Shown here: positions 34,478 to 43,900 of the stretch, one piece after another
How positions within the stretch are numbered: position 1 is the stretch's first letter
Layout: every line of letters begins with the position of its first letter
DNA from: Paulinella micropora
Taxonomy: Eukaryota > Cercozoa > Imbricatea > Euglyphida
Direction: 5' to 3'
Length of the DNA: 44,980 nt
Assembly (NCBI GenBank): GCA_009731375.1
Contig: BJOX01000035.1
Location: 75,625-120,604, forward strand
Made by a program: the position numbers and the translations under genes
Notes under the pieces: generated by a model
What the model was told of the DNA's origin: nothing
Databases searched by the model: none
Seen by the model: the letters and a program-made list of their open reading frames with translations, nothing else

Positions 34478-35740
34478 ATGACCCTTCCACAGAAGATCGT
34501 CGAACAGTGCCGCAAGATCTTGTTCCTCGACGACAACCTCGTCTGGCTCGTCAACGGACTTGGTGTGGAGCAACATTACATCTATCCTCTTGTCGCCACA
34601 TCGCACGCGCGGCACGTCACCCGCCAGCAGATCATCCACGCGCAACGACAAGACGATCTCACGGCTCCTCTCTGGACTGACGGCGCTACTTCCGTCTCCG
34701 CCGGCTCCACCGAGCTGACCCTACGACAAGGTCTCGCCGTCACCATCGACTCCGACCAGTCTTCAGTCAAGGTTAATGTTCCAGAAGAGCTGCGCCGCCC
34801 TCTTATCAACTACGCCCATCTCATGCTGAACCACGCCAAAGCGCCGACGCTCGTCCCCTTCATCAAGGAGCGCTATGTCTGGTTCCGCACCGACGATATC
34901 CGAATCATGCACATTGACATCCTCGCCGCCCTCCGCGACTGCCACTTTTGCCAACTTGTCCACGCCCCCCTGACCCTTAACCATGGTCGCTACTCCTCGC
35001 TCACGTGGACACATCAGGGCCAGGGCATCGGTCTCGACCATGTCCACATCGGCATCCCCGGCGTCGTCTCTCAGTACATCCTGACCATCGTCGATCTCTT
35101 CTCGGGATTCCTCCAGTTTATCCCGTGCATCTCCACGTCCGCGGAAGAAACAGTGGAGCTCATCCTCAACCGGTGGGCCTACATATTTGGTTTTCCGGAA
35201 GCCATCTTCTCCGACTACCATAGCTCTTTCGTCAGCACGTTGGCCAAACGATTTTGCAGCGTAGCCGGCCTCGAATTGCTCACCACCGCGCCCTACTCGC
35301 ATCATCAACTTGGCTACGTCGAATGCCGCCACAAGGCCATCCGCACGGTCGTCCAGTCTCTCCCCAAGGCAGAAAAGACGAACTGGCCCAGCATCATCCC
35401 TTCCCTCTCCTTCGCTCAGAACACCTATGTATCCACAGCAACCGGCACCACCGCCTTTGAAGGAATGCTCGCCCGCAAGCCCCGCTGCACGTTGGACTTC
35501 TTCGATCGCCGGAGATTGTCAACGCCCGCCACCGCCTCCAGCGCCGCGCTCGATGCCTCACCTACGCTGTCACTACAGTCTGCCGAACAGATCGCCCTGC
35601 TGAACAGCGCCCGCACCGCTGTCACAGCTTACGTCAGCGCGTACACCACCGTTACCCGCGCCCGGTCCGTCCCTCAAAAGAACCAAGGCCGCCGCAAGGC
35701 TGTCAAGGAAGGGAAAGTAGGCGACACAGGCCCAAGCCTT
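34478..35740 (+). pseudogene. Gypsy-1 copy 2 integrase
   Basis: Zinc-binding HHCC: YAHLMLNHAK with two His, then CHFCQLV. Catalytic core: IGLDHVHIGI (Asp), IFSDYHSSF (Asp) and HHQLGYVECRHKAIRT (Glu), so all three acidic residues are kept although the flanking consensus (SDRGS, NGxxE) is altered. It would join element cDNA to the host chromosome. The frame breaks again between about 35700 and 35745, before the C-terminal module. Confidence 0.85.
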
Positions 35741-36391
35741 CCAAACAAGGCATTCCGGCCTCTTCCGTTCTCCAGTTCGACGGCCTATACACCATCGTTG
35801 AGCAGGTCAGCTCCAACAGCTTCAAGCTGCGCCACCTCAAGACCAACAAGGTATTGAAACGCATCGACCGCTCACACCTCGCCCCGTACACTGCGCCCAC
35901 TGATGGCATCGCCCCGCTCAACACGGTCGCAGTGGACAACTACGATGACGACTCTGTCAACTACACAACCGGCCAAGTCGTTGCATTCATCGACCGAGAC
36001 CAGGTTAAACTTGGCATCGTTTTGGATGAGTATCCAGAGAACGAGGAAAACGACCTCGTACTTCACCAACTCGGTACGACCTCGGACTTCACCAACTCGG
36101 TACGACCTCGGCCACCAACCCTCTCTTTCGTCCCATCTACGAAGACACGGAGGACAAGACTACTATCCAGCGCTGGGGCAAACCCTTAGCCACCTGGAAG
36201 CCCCTCTTCTTCGACACCACCAACGATCAAGTCGTTCATCGCCACATCGAGTGGCGCGCCTTCAAGAACAACAAAGACAAAGGCCGACTACCCGCCAACG
36301 TTCTTAAACGTCTTCGAGGCCACTCATCACCGGCGAAACCTTCCCACTGCACATCTTCCAGAAAGGTAAGCAGGCAACATCGAAGGAATAG
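35741..36391 (+). pseudogene. Gypsy-1 copy 2 integrase C-terminal module
   Basis: QFDGLYTIVEQVSSNSFKLR followed by LKRIDRSHLAPY is a GPY/F-like module of gypsy integrases. After it comes an extra domain (GQVVAFIDRDQVKLGIVLDE then NDLVLHQLG). It continues in another frame as FRPIYEDTEDKTTIQRWGKP, VVHRHIEWRAF and LPANVLKRL, with a likely natural end TAG at 36389-36391. No chromodomain is evident. A 26-bp tandem duplication at 36061-36111 causes the mid-domain frame change. Confidence 0.7.
36061..36111 (+). repeat. 26-bp tandem duplication
   Basis: CTTCACCAACTCGGTACGAC plus CTCGGA occurs at 36061-36086 and again from 36087, where the last base of the unit differs (C for A at 36112). As 26 is not a multiple of three, it shifts the frame by itself. 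Confidence 0.95.
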
Positions 36392-36977
36392 CCCTCCATC
36401 ACTCTCAAGTGGGTTTTACTGATCTTACCGGCTTCACCCGCCATCGCCCAGCGCTTTTCCCACTTGGCCCGCCATCGTCCCTAGTCAAGCTACGCCACGA
36501 CCAGAGTATCCCTGTAAGTCCTTGATTGCCTCTTATGCCTGCAGGTCAACGATCATTCTCATCGAACCTGAACACCTCAGTGATTATATCGGCACGGCAT
36601 AATAATTATTGGTGCATTAACTTTGGCTCATCTCGTCTGTGTGATACATGGCCACCTAGCTTCCTACGGCTCGACGTCAGCTCCCCGATATCATAGCATC
36701 GCTACTGCGCCCCAATTGTCTCAGTTCCGCTTCCGCATCCCGATATCCGGCCCCGGCTGATCTCCGTCTGCAATGCGCTACACATCGACGCACTTCCTTT
36801 TCATCTTCCCCTGAGGTTTAAAGAGACCCGTGTTTCTCTTTTCTCCTTTTCCTTTTAGCGAGACAAGTCACTGACCCATCGTTAGTCACTCATTCTGTAC
36901 GCAACTCTACTCAACCGTTAGGTCTGGGGGGGGGGGGGGGGGGGGGGGGGCTATCGCTGAGTCTTTTGGCGCTTTGT
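36392..36977 (+). other. Gypsy-1 3' untranslated region
   Basis: Between the pol end and the damaged start of the right LTR. No open frame of note. It ends in a 25-base G run (36926-36950), which may contain the polypurine tract (GGTCTGGGGG). Confidence 0.5.
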
Positions 36978-36987
36978 NNNNNNNNNN
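36978..36987. other. Assembly gap (10 N) between two poly(G) runs
   Basis: Ten N between 25 G (36926-36950) and 30 G (36988-37017). The first 50 or so bases of the right gypsy-1 LTR are missing here. Confidence 0.9.
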
Positions 36988-37022
36988 GGGGGGGGGGGGG
37001 GGGGGGGGGGGGGGGGGCGGAG

Positions 37023-37646
37023 CTATCAGACTGAGCACTTTAACGACCGGCCAAAATCACTACCGTTGACTTTTCACTGTTTTTGACCGGTCGGGCGTTA
37101 GATTCTCCTCTGCACGATGTTTCGACTTCACTAACTAGTTTTCGATTTCGTTCAGAAATGACTTCAAACGATCAAGTCAAAGTTCTTTTTAGAAAAGATT
37201 AACTATAGCCTTTTTCCCACTCTATTGCCTTTTCCCCTGATTTCCCGTGAAACACTCACGTTGCGGTAAATTTGTGGACAAGGAAACCAGAGTGACGGAA
37301 AACAATATTTCGACTTGCTTTTTACATCCATAACTGAGGAAACTTTTTCCAAATGCAAATTTCGGACACTTGAAATTATAAGTCGGACTTGAAGCCATCC
37401 TTCAAGTGCTTTACAGCTGTTTCAAGTTACGCGAGCTCACCAACTCACAATCTACGTTCATTCGTGTTCGTACTTTGCATTCCAAGTCTGCAAACAAGTA
37501 GAAATCTACGTAAATAAACGAAGTGACCTCTCTGCTATTTACTGGTATTTCACCTGCTCTTAGGAGTCAGGACTTAATGCAGCCATAGAGACTTTTAATA
37601 AGAGTTCGTTGTGTAATTATCCCTTGGGGTTGTATCCAAACTCACA
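37023..37646 (+). repeat. Gypsy-1 right LTR
   Basis: Matches the LTR at 16576-17200 from CTATCAGACTGAGCACTTTA to CCAAACTCACA, with small indels. It retains the segment TTCCAAGTCTGCAAACAAGT that the left LTR lacks. Its 5' end is lost in the poly(G)/gap. Confidence 0.85.
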
Positions 37647-38149
37647 ACTTAGGCAGACCGGGGGTAGTCTAGACTCACACTAGGCACGGTGGGGGGGGCG
37701 ATGAGTGAATTTAGGGTAACACGGGGTGTGCAATTTTGTCCGAGGGGAAGGGTCCGGGCCATTCACGAGTCACAGACCATCACTCGAGATAATTTTGACA
37801 TTTTATCCCGGTTCGGTTCGGCTGGTCACGAGTCTTAACTCGACTTCTCGCGGACCCTGACGAGGGCACGCTCGAGGGGGAGAGGGGCTTATGCCGACCC
37901 ACCGGTATATCATGGCATTACTCTATGTTCCGGTCTGTCGGTTAAGCGGCTTGGCTTGGAGAGTACGGAGTCCCTCTACGTTAGGTATTCAGAGTCCTGT
38001 CGTTAGACAGTCGTTATATTATTTTTTGTCGGTTCAAATCAAAAGATATTATTCAATGCAAGCCGGGGTCTAAATCCACTCAATCCAAGCACTGAGAATA
38101 ACCTAATCTTCCTCCTCTGCAAAAGAGAGGAAACCAGTATGGTGGGAAA
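37647..38149. other. Unassigned spacer between gypsy-1 and gypsy-2
   Basis: About 500 bp with G-rich tracts (CACGGTGGGGGGGGCG; CTCGAGGGGGAGAGGGG). No domain recognised. Confidence 0.4.
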
Positions 38150-38401
38150 ATGTAGGAGACTGTCAGAGCTAAGAAACAAAAAGGAAACAGAGAGCCATTT
38201 CCAAATGTCAGCCCTAACGATAATATTATCCGGTGTTAAAAGTAGTACCGGTTACCTGTCTTAATATTATCGTTTTGAACCGGCTCAAAGTATATATATA
38301 AAAACGGGTATAACCATATCTTGACTAGATACAGCTCATCTATACGTCACTGTGTATAGGGGTATAAGAAAAGGTCGCATATTTACCTATCTGTGCCTAC
38401 A
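38150..38401 (-). repeat. Gypsy-2 3' LTR (252 bp)
   Basis: Bounded by the inverted ends TGTAGG...CCTACA and flanked on its minus-strand 5' side by a polypurine tract. It contains a TATATATATAAAA stretch at about 38291-38304 and the hairpin at 38216-38274. The partner LTR would lie beyond the right edge, so the assignment rests on termini and context only. Confidence 0.7.
38216..38274. other. Nested inverted repeat in gypsy-2 LTR
   Basis: AACGATAATATTA (38216-38228) pairs perfectly over 13 bp with TAATATTATCGTT (38262-38274). Inside the loop, CCGGT (38230-38234) pairs with ACCGG (38247-38251). It could form a stem-loop in RNA or a cruciform in DNA. Confidence 0.85.
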
Positions 38402-38402
38402 A

Positions 38403-38414
38403 TCCCCCCTCCCC
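38403..38414 (-). promoter_or_regulatory. Gypsy-2 polypurine tract
   Basis: Minus strand GGGGAGGGGGGA, one base from the LTR terminus TGTAGG. Classical position for the plus-strand primer. Confidence 0.75.
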
Positions 38415-39199
38415 GTCTTATACGGGAACCGTGGTTCATAGGGGTAGATTGGTAAATATCGTCGGTTGAGAGATTCCTCTCCGGATCTGTTTCCTCATGG
38501 ATGTCCGGCTCCTGAGGAGTCACACCATTGAGCAAACACTAGCAGCCCATGAGCCGTAATCTTGTTCGATCCTTATCGTTCCGACTCTACATAGCTCTGT
38601 TCATCTTTCCTAGAAGAAAAGACCTACTACTATGTAAATCCGAGTATCCGTTGGGCTCTGACCTTCATTCCCTTTGTACGTCGTACGCATTACAAAATGC
38701 AAATTTGAGTTTGGAGTTTTCGACTTCAATTTTGAATTTGGATTTTGAACTATCTCCTCTCCCCCTTTTATGGCGATCTGCCATAGACGTACAACGGTAT
38801 GACCATGTTGCTGTCGTACCATCCCGACTCGCCTTGTCCCTCCGCCGTGCCTTTCCGGGTCTCTGACCCGCAAATGCTGGTGCCCCTGAAACTTCACGAG
38901 GTTCAGGGTCCCAAGCACATGCAGCAGTTCTGGTCGACCCGAAGGATCTGTGATTCTGAGATTACCGAGAAGTTCCCAACTGCGTTGATGAGAACTTCTG
39001 AACAACCCCGTCCATCGTTGGAATGAACGGGCGCTATGCCAGTGTCAAGGTTGCAGTTGGCGTATTAGGCGTTGTTTGTTTGGTTTGGTCGTCTGCAGAC
39101 ATTTTCTTATTGCCCCACCGCAAGTGTCTACTTCGCTGAGGCGAAGGTGTAAGTGTCTAGTGATATGTACAACCCACTGATCTGGGTCTGAAAACGCGT
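38415..39199. other. Gypsy-2 3' region, no clear gene
   Basis: A minus-strand frame (38610-39005) and plus-strand frames are open here, but none shows a domain I recognise and they overlap one another. Confidence 0.35.
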
Positions 39200-39475
39200 C
39201 TATGCTAAGTCGTCGGAGCATTCGTGCTCGAGGTAGTCCATGAACTCCTCTTCGCTAAACGGCGATGGTGGTTGCCACCTCCAGACGGGCTGTTCCTCCG
39301 CTGGTGAGTTGATCTCATGGTCTAGGCGTGCCTTCCAAGCCTTCGCCTCCGACCAGGACAAGTCTTCTCCAACTACCGAATTCTGTGGCGCGGTATATCC
39401 CATGCCTGGGTATAGGTCTCTAATGATTCCCCCCAGCTGGTATTCGTACTGTTGTCGCCAGTACGGCCACTGATG
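39200..39475 (-). CDS. Small unidentified protein in gypsy-2 3' region
   Basis: Open frame on the element's coding strand from just after a TGA (39476-39478) to 39200, 91 codons. The only internal ATG is at 39403, giving 67 residues. The composition is protein-like: PYWRQQYEYQLGGIIRDLYP, then SWSEAKAWKARLDHE and SEEEFMDYLEHECSDD. Upstream on the same strand, pieces in other frames (VDPDENVPNTYRARVQGFED; RLGWDRIIQNDEFRWHQRN at about 39650-39490) look like earlier parts of the same protein, broken by frameshifts. It may be the remnant of an additional ORF downstream of pol. Function unknown; no transmembrane segment or signal peptide seen. Confidence 0.45.
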   Translation of the reverse strand, partial: HQWPYWRQQYEYQLGGIIRDLYPGMGYTAPQNSVVGEDLSWSEAKAWKARLDHEINSPAEEQPVWRWQPPSPFSEEEFMDYLEHECSDDLA

Positions 39476-40708
39476 TCAATAGTGGTAGATAAATTATAAC
39501 GCCCGATTCCGTTGATGCCATCGAAACTCGTCGTTCTGAATGATTCTGTCCCAACCTAGTCTGTCTTGGGCCCTGAGCTACCCCAGTCCTCGAAACCTTG
39601 CACTCGGGCTCGGTACGTGTTGGGTACGTTCTCGTCAGGGTCAACCAACTGGTTGCGCGCGGGATGTCTCTTGTACTATCCCCAACGATAGCTCAATGGA
39701 AGAGTAAGTCGGTAATATAACCAAACACAGTCCTCAAAAAGAGAATGATATCTCGTTATATTAGCTCAGTGACGCAAAGACAACAAGCCGCCAAAAGACC
39801 AGGATCAAATTGGCATTTCAGACGTGTCCGGCCAGACGAAATCTATAGATAAGTTTTTTACCGGATAATTCGGGGGGTGATGTCCACAGTAACCCCTCCC
39901 AGTTTTTTATGGCGGAACTTCGTTTCCGACATAATACGCTTTGAACTGATTTCTTTTCTGACTAAGATTCGTTTAGAGTTATGTATGAAGATACATCAAC
40001 CCACGAATTAGCCGTTATAAAACAACAATGATACTTGCCCTGGTACCAATCGTATATATACTCTAGTACATTCAGTATCTATATTAAAATCTTCCTCTTT
40101 CTTCTGTCGATAAGATATTTGTGCAGTATGTCCAAGTATAATGTTTTATGGTTGAGTAATAATGTAATGTCGCCATTTCCATATATATGTAATAACCGGT
40201 CGTCGGTTTCCATAAATACATTTACTTTTTGTGAAGACATACCCTCGTATAAATCGGTATCATTTAATATAGTGTCAGGTGATCAAGTCTGACGACTATA
40301 TCCGAAGTTGGGTTGAGTGCGCCCTAACCTTGCGATATGCCGATACAAGTAGAGATCGATGGAATCCGGTGTAGCAGTTCATGTTATTAAAATATATCAG
40401 TTCTTGATTAGACTGTAGAGTCTTTAATGAGATCATCATTCTGGTACTAATGCGGGTCGTATCCAGGAAACACCATCGCTCACTCAAATAGCGATCCCGT
40501 AACGGTGCTGTTTCGTGGCCGTCTCGTCTGTCTCTGCCGAATCAAGAGAATAGAATGCCTATTTTTTGTCAGCTGTGTCTTGTTAATCTCTAGAAGAATG
40601 AATGCTATAGTAGCTTAAATATCTAAGTAAGGGTGTCGAGACGATATTGGATCAATGCTATGTTCGCAATCGATCAGGTCCACAATACTTCTAGAAAAAA
40701 AATACTTA
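39476..40708. other. Gypsy-2 3' region, AT-rich, mostly unassigned
   Basis: Apart from coding-like fragments at about 39490-39650 (minus), I see no gene. AT content is high at 39850-40680. Confidence 0.4.
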
Positions 40709-40960
40709 CTATAGACGCCGTTTACGCGCGCGGACTCCTTTACCTGGTGGAGGATCTCCAACCAAAGTTAAGTCTAAGGTAGACTGTTCGAGGACGTCCC
40801 AAATTTTGTGAGGGATTGCGCCTTGTGCCAAGTCAAAAGGAATGTCTAGCACCCCTCGTGGTAGTGCTTGTATGGTCCACGCGCTATGATCTTTATCTGT
40901 AGGAGATATGGAATCATCCCATGTCTCAAGTTTCTTGGCGTCTTTATATACTGGAAGGTA
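40709..40960 (-). CDS. In-frame extension of gypsy-2 pol after a TAA
   Basis: After the TAA at 40961-40963 the same frame stays open for 83 codons to a TAG at 40709-40711. The composition is protein-like: LPVYKDAKKLETWDDSI, HSAWTIQALPRGVLDIPFDL, KIWDVLEQSTLDLTLVG, and a basic tail GKGVRARKRRL. It could be reached by stop readthrough, or the TAA could be a recent nonsense mutation of a longer pol. Confidence 0.5.
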   Translation of the reverse strand, partial: YLPVYKDAKKLETWDDSISPTDKDHSAWTIQALPRGVLDIPFDLAQGAIPHKIWDVLEQSTLDLTLVGDPPPGKGVRARKRRL

Positions 40961-43900
40961 TTATCTTACTTTAGGATCTTCCACTGGATCCAGACTCCTC
41001 CAGAAATGTAAGACTGGTTGTATTATTTGTGCCGCAGTCGAAATTCGATTCGATCGCGTATGGCGTTTGTGAGGTACTGCCATGACTCTCATGAGATATA
41101 AATCTGAGAGCGTGTCATCGGCTACATGTTGGGCCGCAGGCCTCACCACGTAAAAAGCGTCTTTGGCCCATGAAATATGTCCAATCGCATCTCCTTCTTT
41201 CCAACTAGGGTGAACGAGAGTGTCATTGCCCGCGCGAGGGTCTTGATCTCCGTCATCGCTCCCCTCTTGATGGACTCCTTGCGAACGTGCCGTCCTTATC
41301 GCCTTTCTCGGTCGGTCGTAGATAAGGTCATTTTGCGCTCTCCTTATTTGCGCCTCCGTGAACTTTCCTTCCGGCACGTTCGACTCCCCCCTTTTGCGGG
41401 TCTGAGTCCCCGCCGCACTTTTGCGGTCGGTGGCCCGCTTGTTCTCCAGCTCAGCCTCCTCCTTCTCCGCAATTGGTGCCCTGTAGGCATCCCGTTCCGA
41501 GATATCCTCCTTACGGATTGGTGGGACCTCTTTAAAGTCAGCCTCCATCCGTTTGAGTGCTTGATCAACGGACTCATCTTCAAGTAGGAAGGGATCATAC
41601 TTAATCAGCCTTCGTACATTGACTATTTGAACTTTTCCTCTGCCCCTGATTTTATAATTCAAAGGCCCCATCTGTTCCATGATCTGGTATGGTCCTTTCC
41701 AGTGGATGAACAGCTTCGAGCTGACTCCCTGAGGAACCTGAGGATGATACAGTAGTACAATATCCCCGACCTGAAATCTGACTTGATCCAGGTGTGCCTG
41801 CCTGACACCTTCAGCATCAGTCTTCCTGCGCTCCGCCTCCCTATGCGCCTGTACTATTTGCTCCGCCTCCATCTTCGCCCGAAGTCTCACCCCAAACAGC
41901 TCATCCTGATCTGCCCATGAATCTTTTTTGTGCAGCAGTGAGGCTGGGATGGCGGGCTCACGCCCATATACCAATTGGTATGGCGAGACGGAACCTTTTG
42001 AACCACCTAACGCTGTAGAGGGTAGGCAATTCATAGCAAAGGCAAACGAGGATGCTGCCTCCATCCATGCCTTTTGGTTCTCCTTCTTCATACAATACAT
42101 CTTCAGCGCGGCTTTGAGGGGTCTATGCACCCGCTCTATCTTGCCGTTCGCTCTGGGGTTATAGGCGGTGACATATTGCCATTTCATGCCGTAATATGCA
42201 GATAGCTTGTCGATGACTTCATTATTAAAGTCAGAGCCTCGATCTGAGCATATTTTTCTCGGCACCCCAATCTGTGAGATGATCCTGTCAATCAACGCCT
42301 TGGCTGTTGTTTCGCCCGTAACGTCTTTGACTGGGACCACCCATACATAGTTGGTGGCTCTGTCTATGGCCGTTAGAAGGTATCTGTAACCTTCCGTCGT
42401 GACCGGGAAAGGTCCTACATGATCAGTGTGTAAGAACTCGAACATTCCTAAGTGTAAAGGAAAAGTCCCGATCAGGCCAAAATTCGCCTTCAATGGTGTT
42501 TTGGATGTCTTGCATGGGATGCATGCATTGACCTGTTCATCAATATTCTCCTTCATCTTCTTCCACCAGAATCGTCTCGAAATGAACATATGCGTTCTTT
42601 GTCGGCCCGGGTGCGCCAGTAGTGGGCAGTTATGAGCAGCGACAAAAATGATGTGTCTGAGTTTCTCAGGAACCCAGAGAGTCCATTTGTCTGGTTGTGA
42701 TGCATAGCGCCCGTGTTGGCCTTTGTACCACAAGAGACCGTCTCTCCACCCCATCTCCTTCTGTTGCTCCTTAATCTCCTTCGTCATTTTCAGCTCGTTC
42801 GGGTTCTTGTATAGCTGTATTAGCTCTTTGAACTCCGGATCGAGAGCCTGTTGCTGTCTCCATGCAGTGGGTGAGGCTATGTGGATAGTCCCATCCTCTA
42901 GCTGCACTCCTATCCTCTCAGGGTTTTCGTCTAACTCCTCCTTGTTCTCCTGCGGGGGTTCCGCATATGCTTCTTGCTTAATCTCTTCTTGTTTTATCTC
43001 CGCCTTCATATTCTCATATGCTTCATAGGACCACTCAGCATCCTCGAGGACATGTGCTGTACAACATATCCCATGATCCGGACCTTGCGGGCTATTATGA
43101 CGTAGACCCGATTGGTTATATCGGACCCCTCTCGCCATCTGCATCGACTCGATATGATGCACTTCGTATGTGCAGTCTGGGGATAGATCCTCCATTTCTG
43201 CTGATGATACGAGAGCTGCCACTTCTGAGTGAAACTCTAGCCTGGAGAGGCTGTCAGCGACAACATTTCGCTTGCCGGGTAGATGGACCATTGTAAAATT
43301 GAAACATGACAAGAATGCCTGCCATCTCGCTAGACGGCCAGTCTGTTCATGATTCATCAGCCATAGTAAATTCTGGTGATCAGTCCTTACTATAAACTGA
43401 GGTCCACCCCATAAATACTCTCTCAACCGTTTGAGGGCCCAGACCACCGCCAGTGCCTCTCTCTGTCTCGTACAATAGTTTCGCTCCGCCGAGCACAACT
43501 TTCTACTTATAAACATGATCGGGCGCAACTTTTTCTCCTCATCTTCCTGTTGTAAGACTGCGCCGATCGCGAACTTTGATGCGTCTGTGTCGACTACGAA
43601 TTGCTTCGAAAAGTCGGGCATCATCAGCACGAGTCCGCCATCCTTCGGATCTTTATAGATGAGATCTTTGATCGTGTTGTACGCTTCAAAGGCTTCATCA
43701 TCCCACTTCTCAAAATCACCGAAGTCGATCATTCTCTCCAACTTAGCCCGAGTTGCACCCCAATTGGGTATGAACTGGCTGTAATATTGCGCCATCGCAA
43801 GAAATGAGTGCAGCTCTGTGCGATTCTTCGGCCTCTGCCGGCTCATGATCTCCTCCCTCTTCTCTTTGGATATCGAGACTCTATTGTAAGAGATTTCGTA

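Larger units (their letters stand above)
16576..37646 (+). mobile_element. Gypsy-1 copy 2 (Ty3/gypsy) with two internal inversions and a nested copia element
   Basis: Bounded by direct LTRs at 16576-17200 and 37023-37646. Internal order by strand: gag minus (17485-20262), protease plus (20262-20640), RT C-part minus (20641-21326), copia insertion (21332-29664), RT N-part and linker minus (29670-33780), RNase H, integrase and C-terminal domain plus (33783-36391). Copy 1 preserves the adjacency of protease and linker, which shows that copy 2 reached this state by two inversions. Multiple frameshifts make it non-autonomous. Confidence 0.8.

Noticed and set aside
38221-38228. TAATATTA resembling the origin motif of circular single-stranded DNA viruses
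   Set aside because: It lies in the stem and not the loop, lacks the full nonanucleotide, and no Rep gene is present; it belongs to an LTR.
39683-39805. Possible tRNA gene (TAGCTCAATGG A-box-like at 39688, GGATCAAATTGG B-box-like near 39800)
   Set aside because: The B box matches poorly, the spacing is long and I could not form acceptor or anticodon stems.
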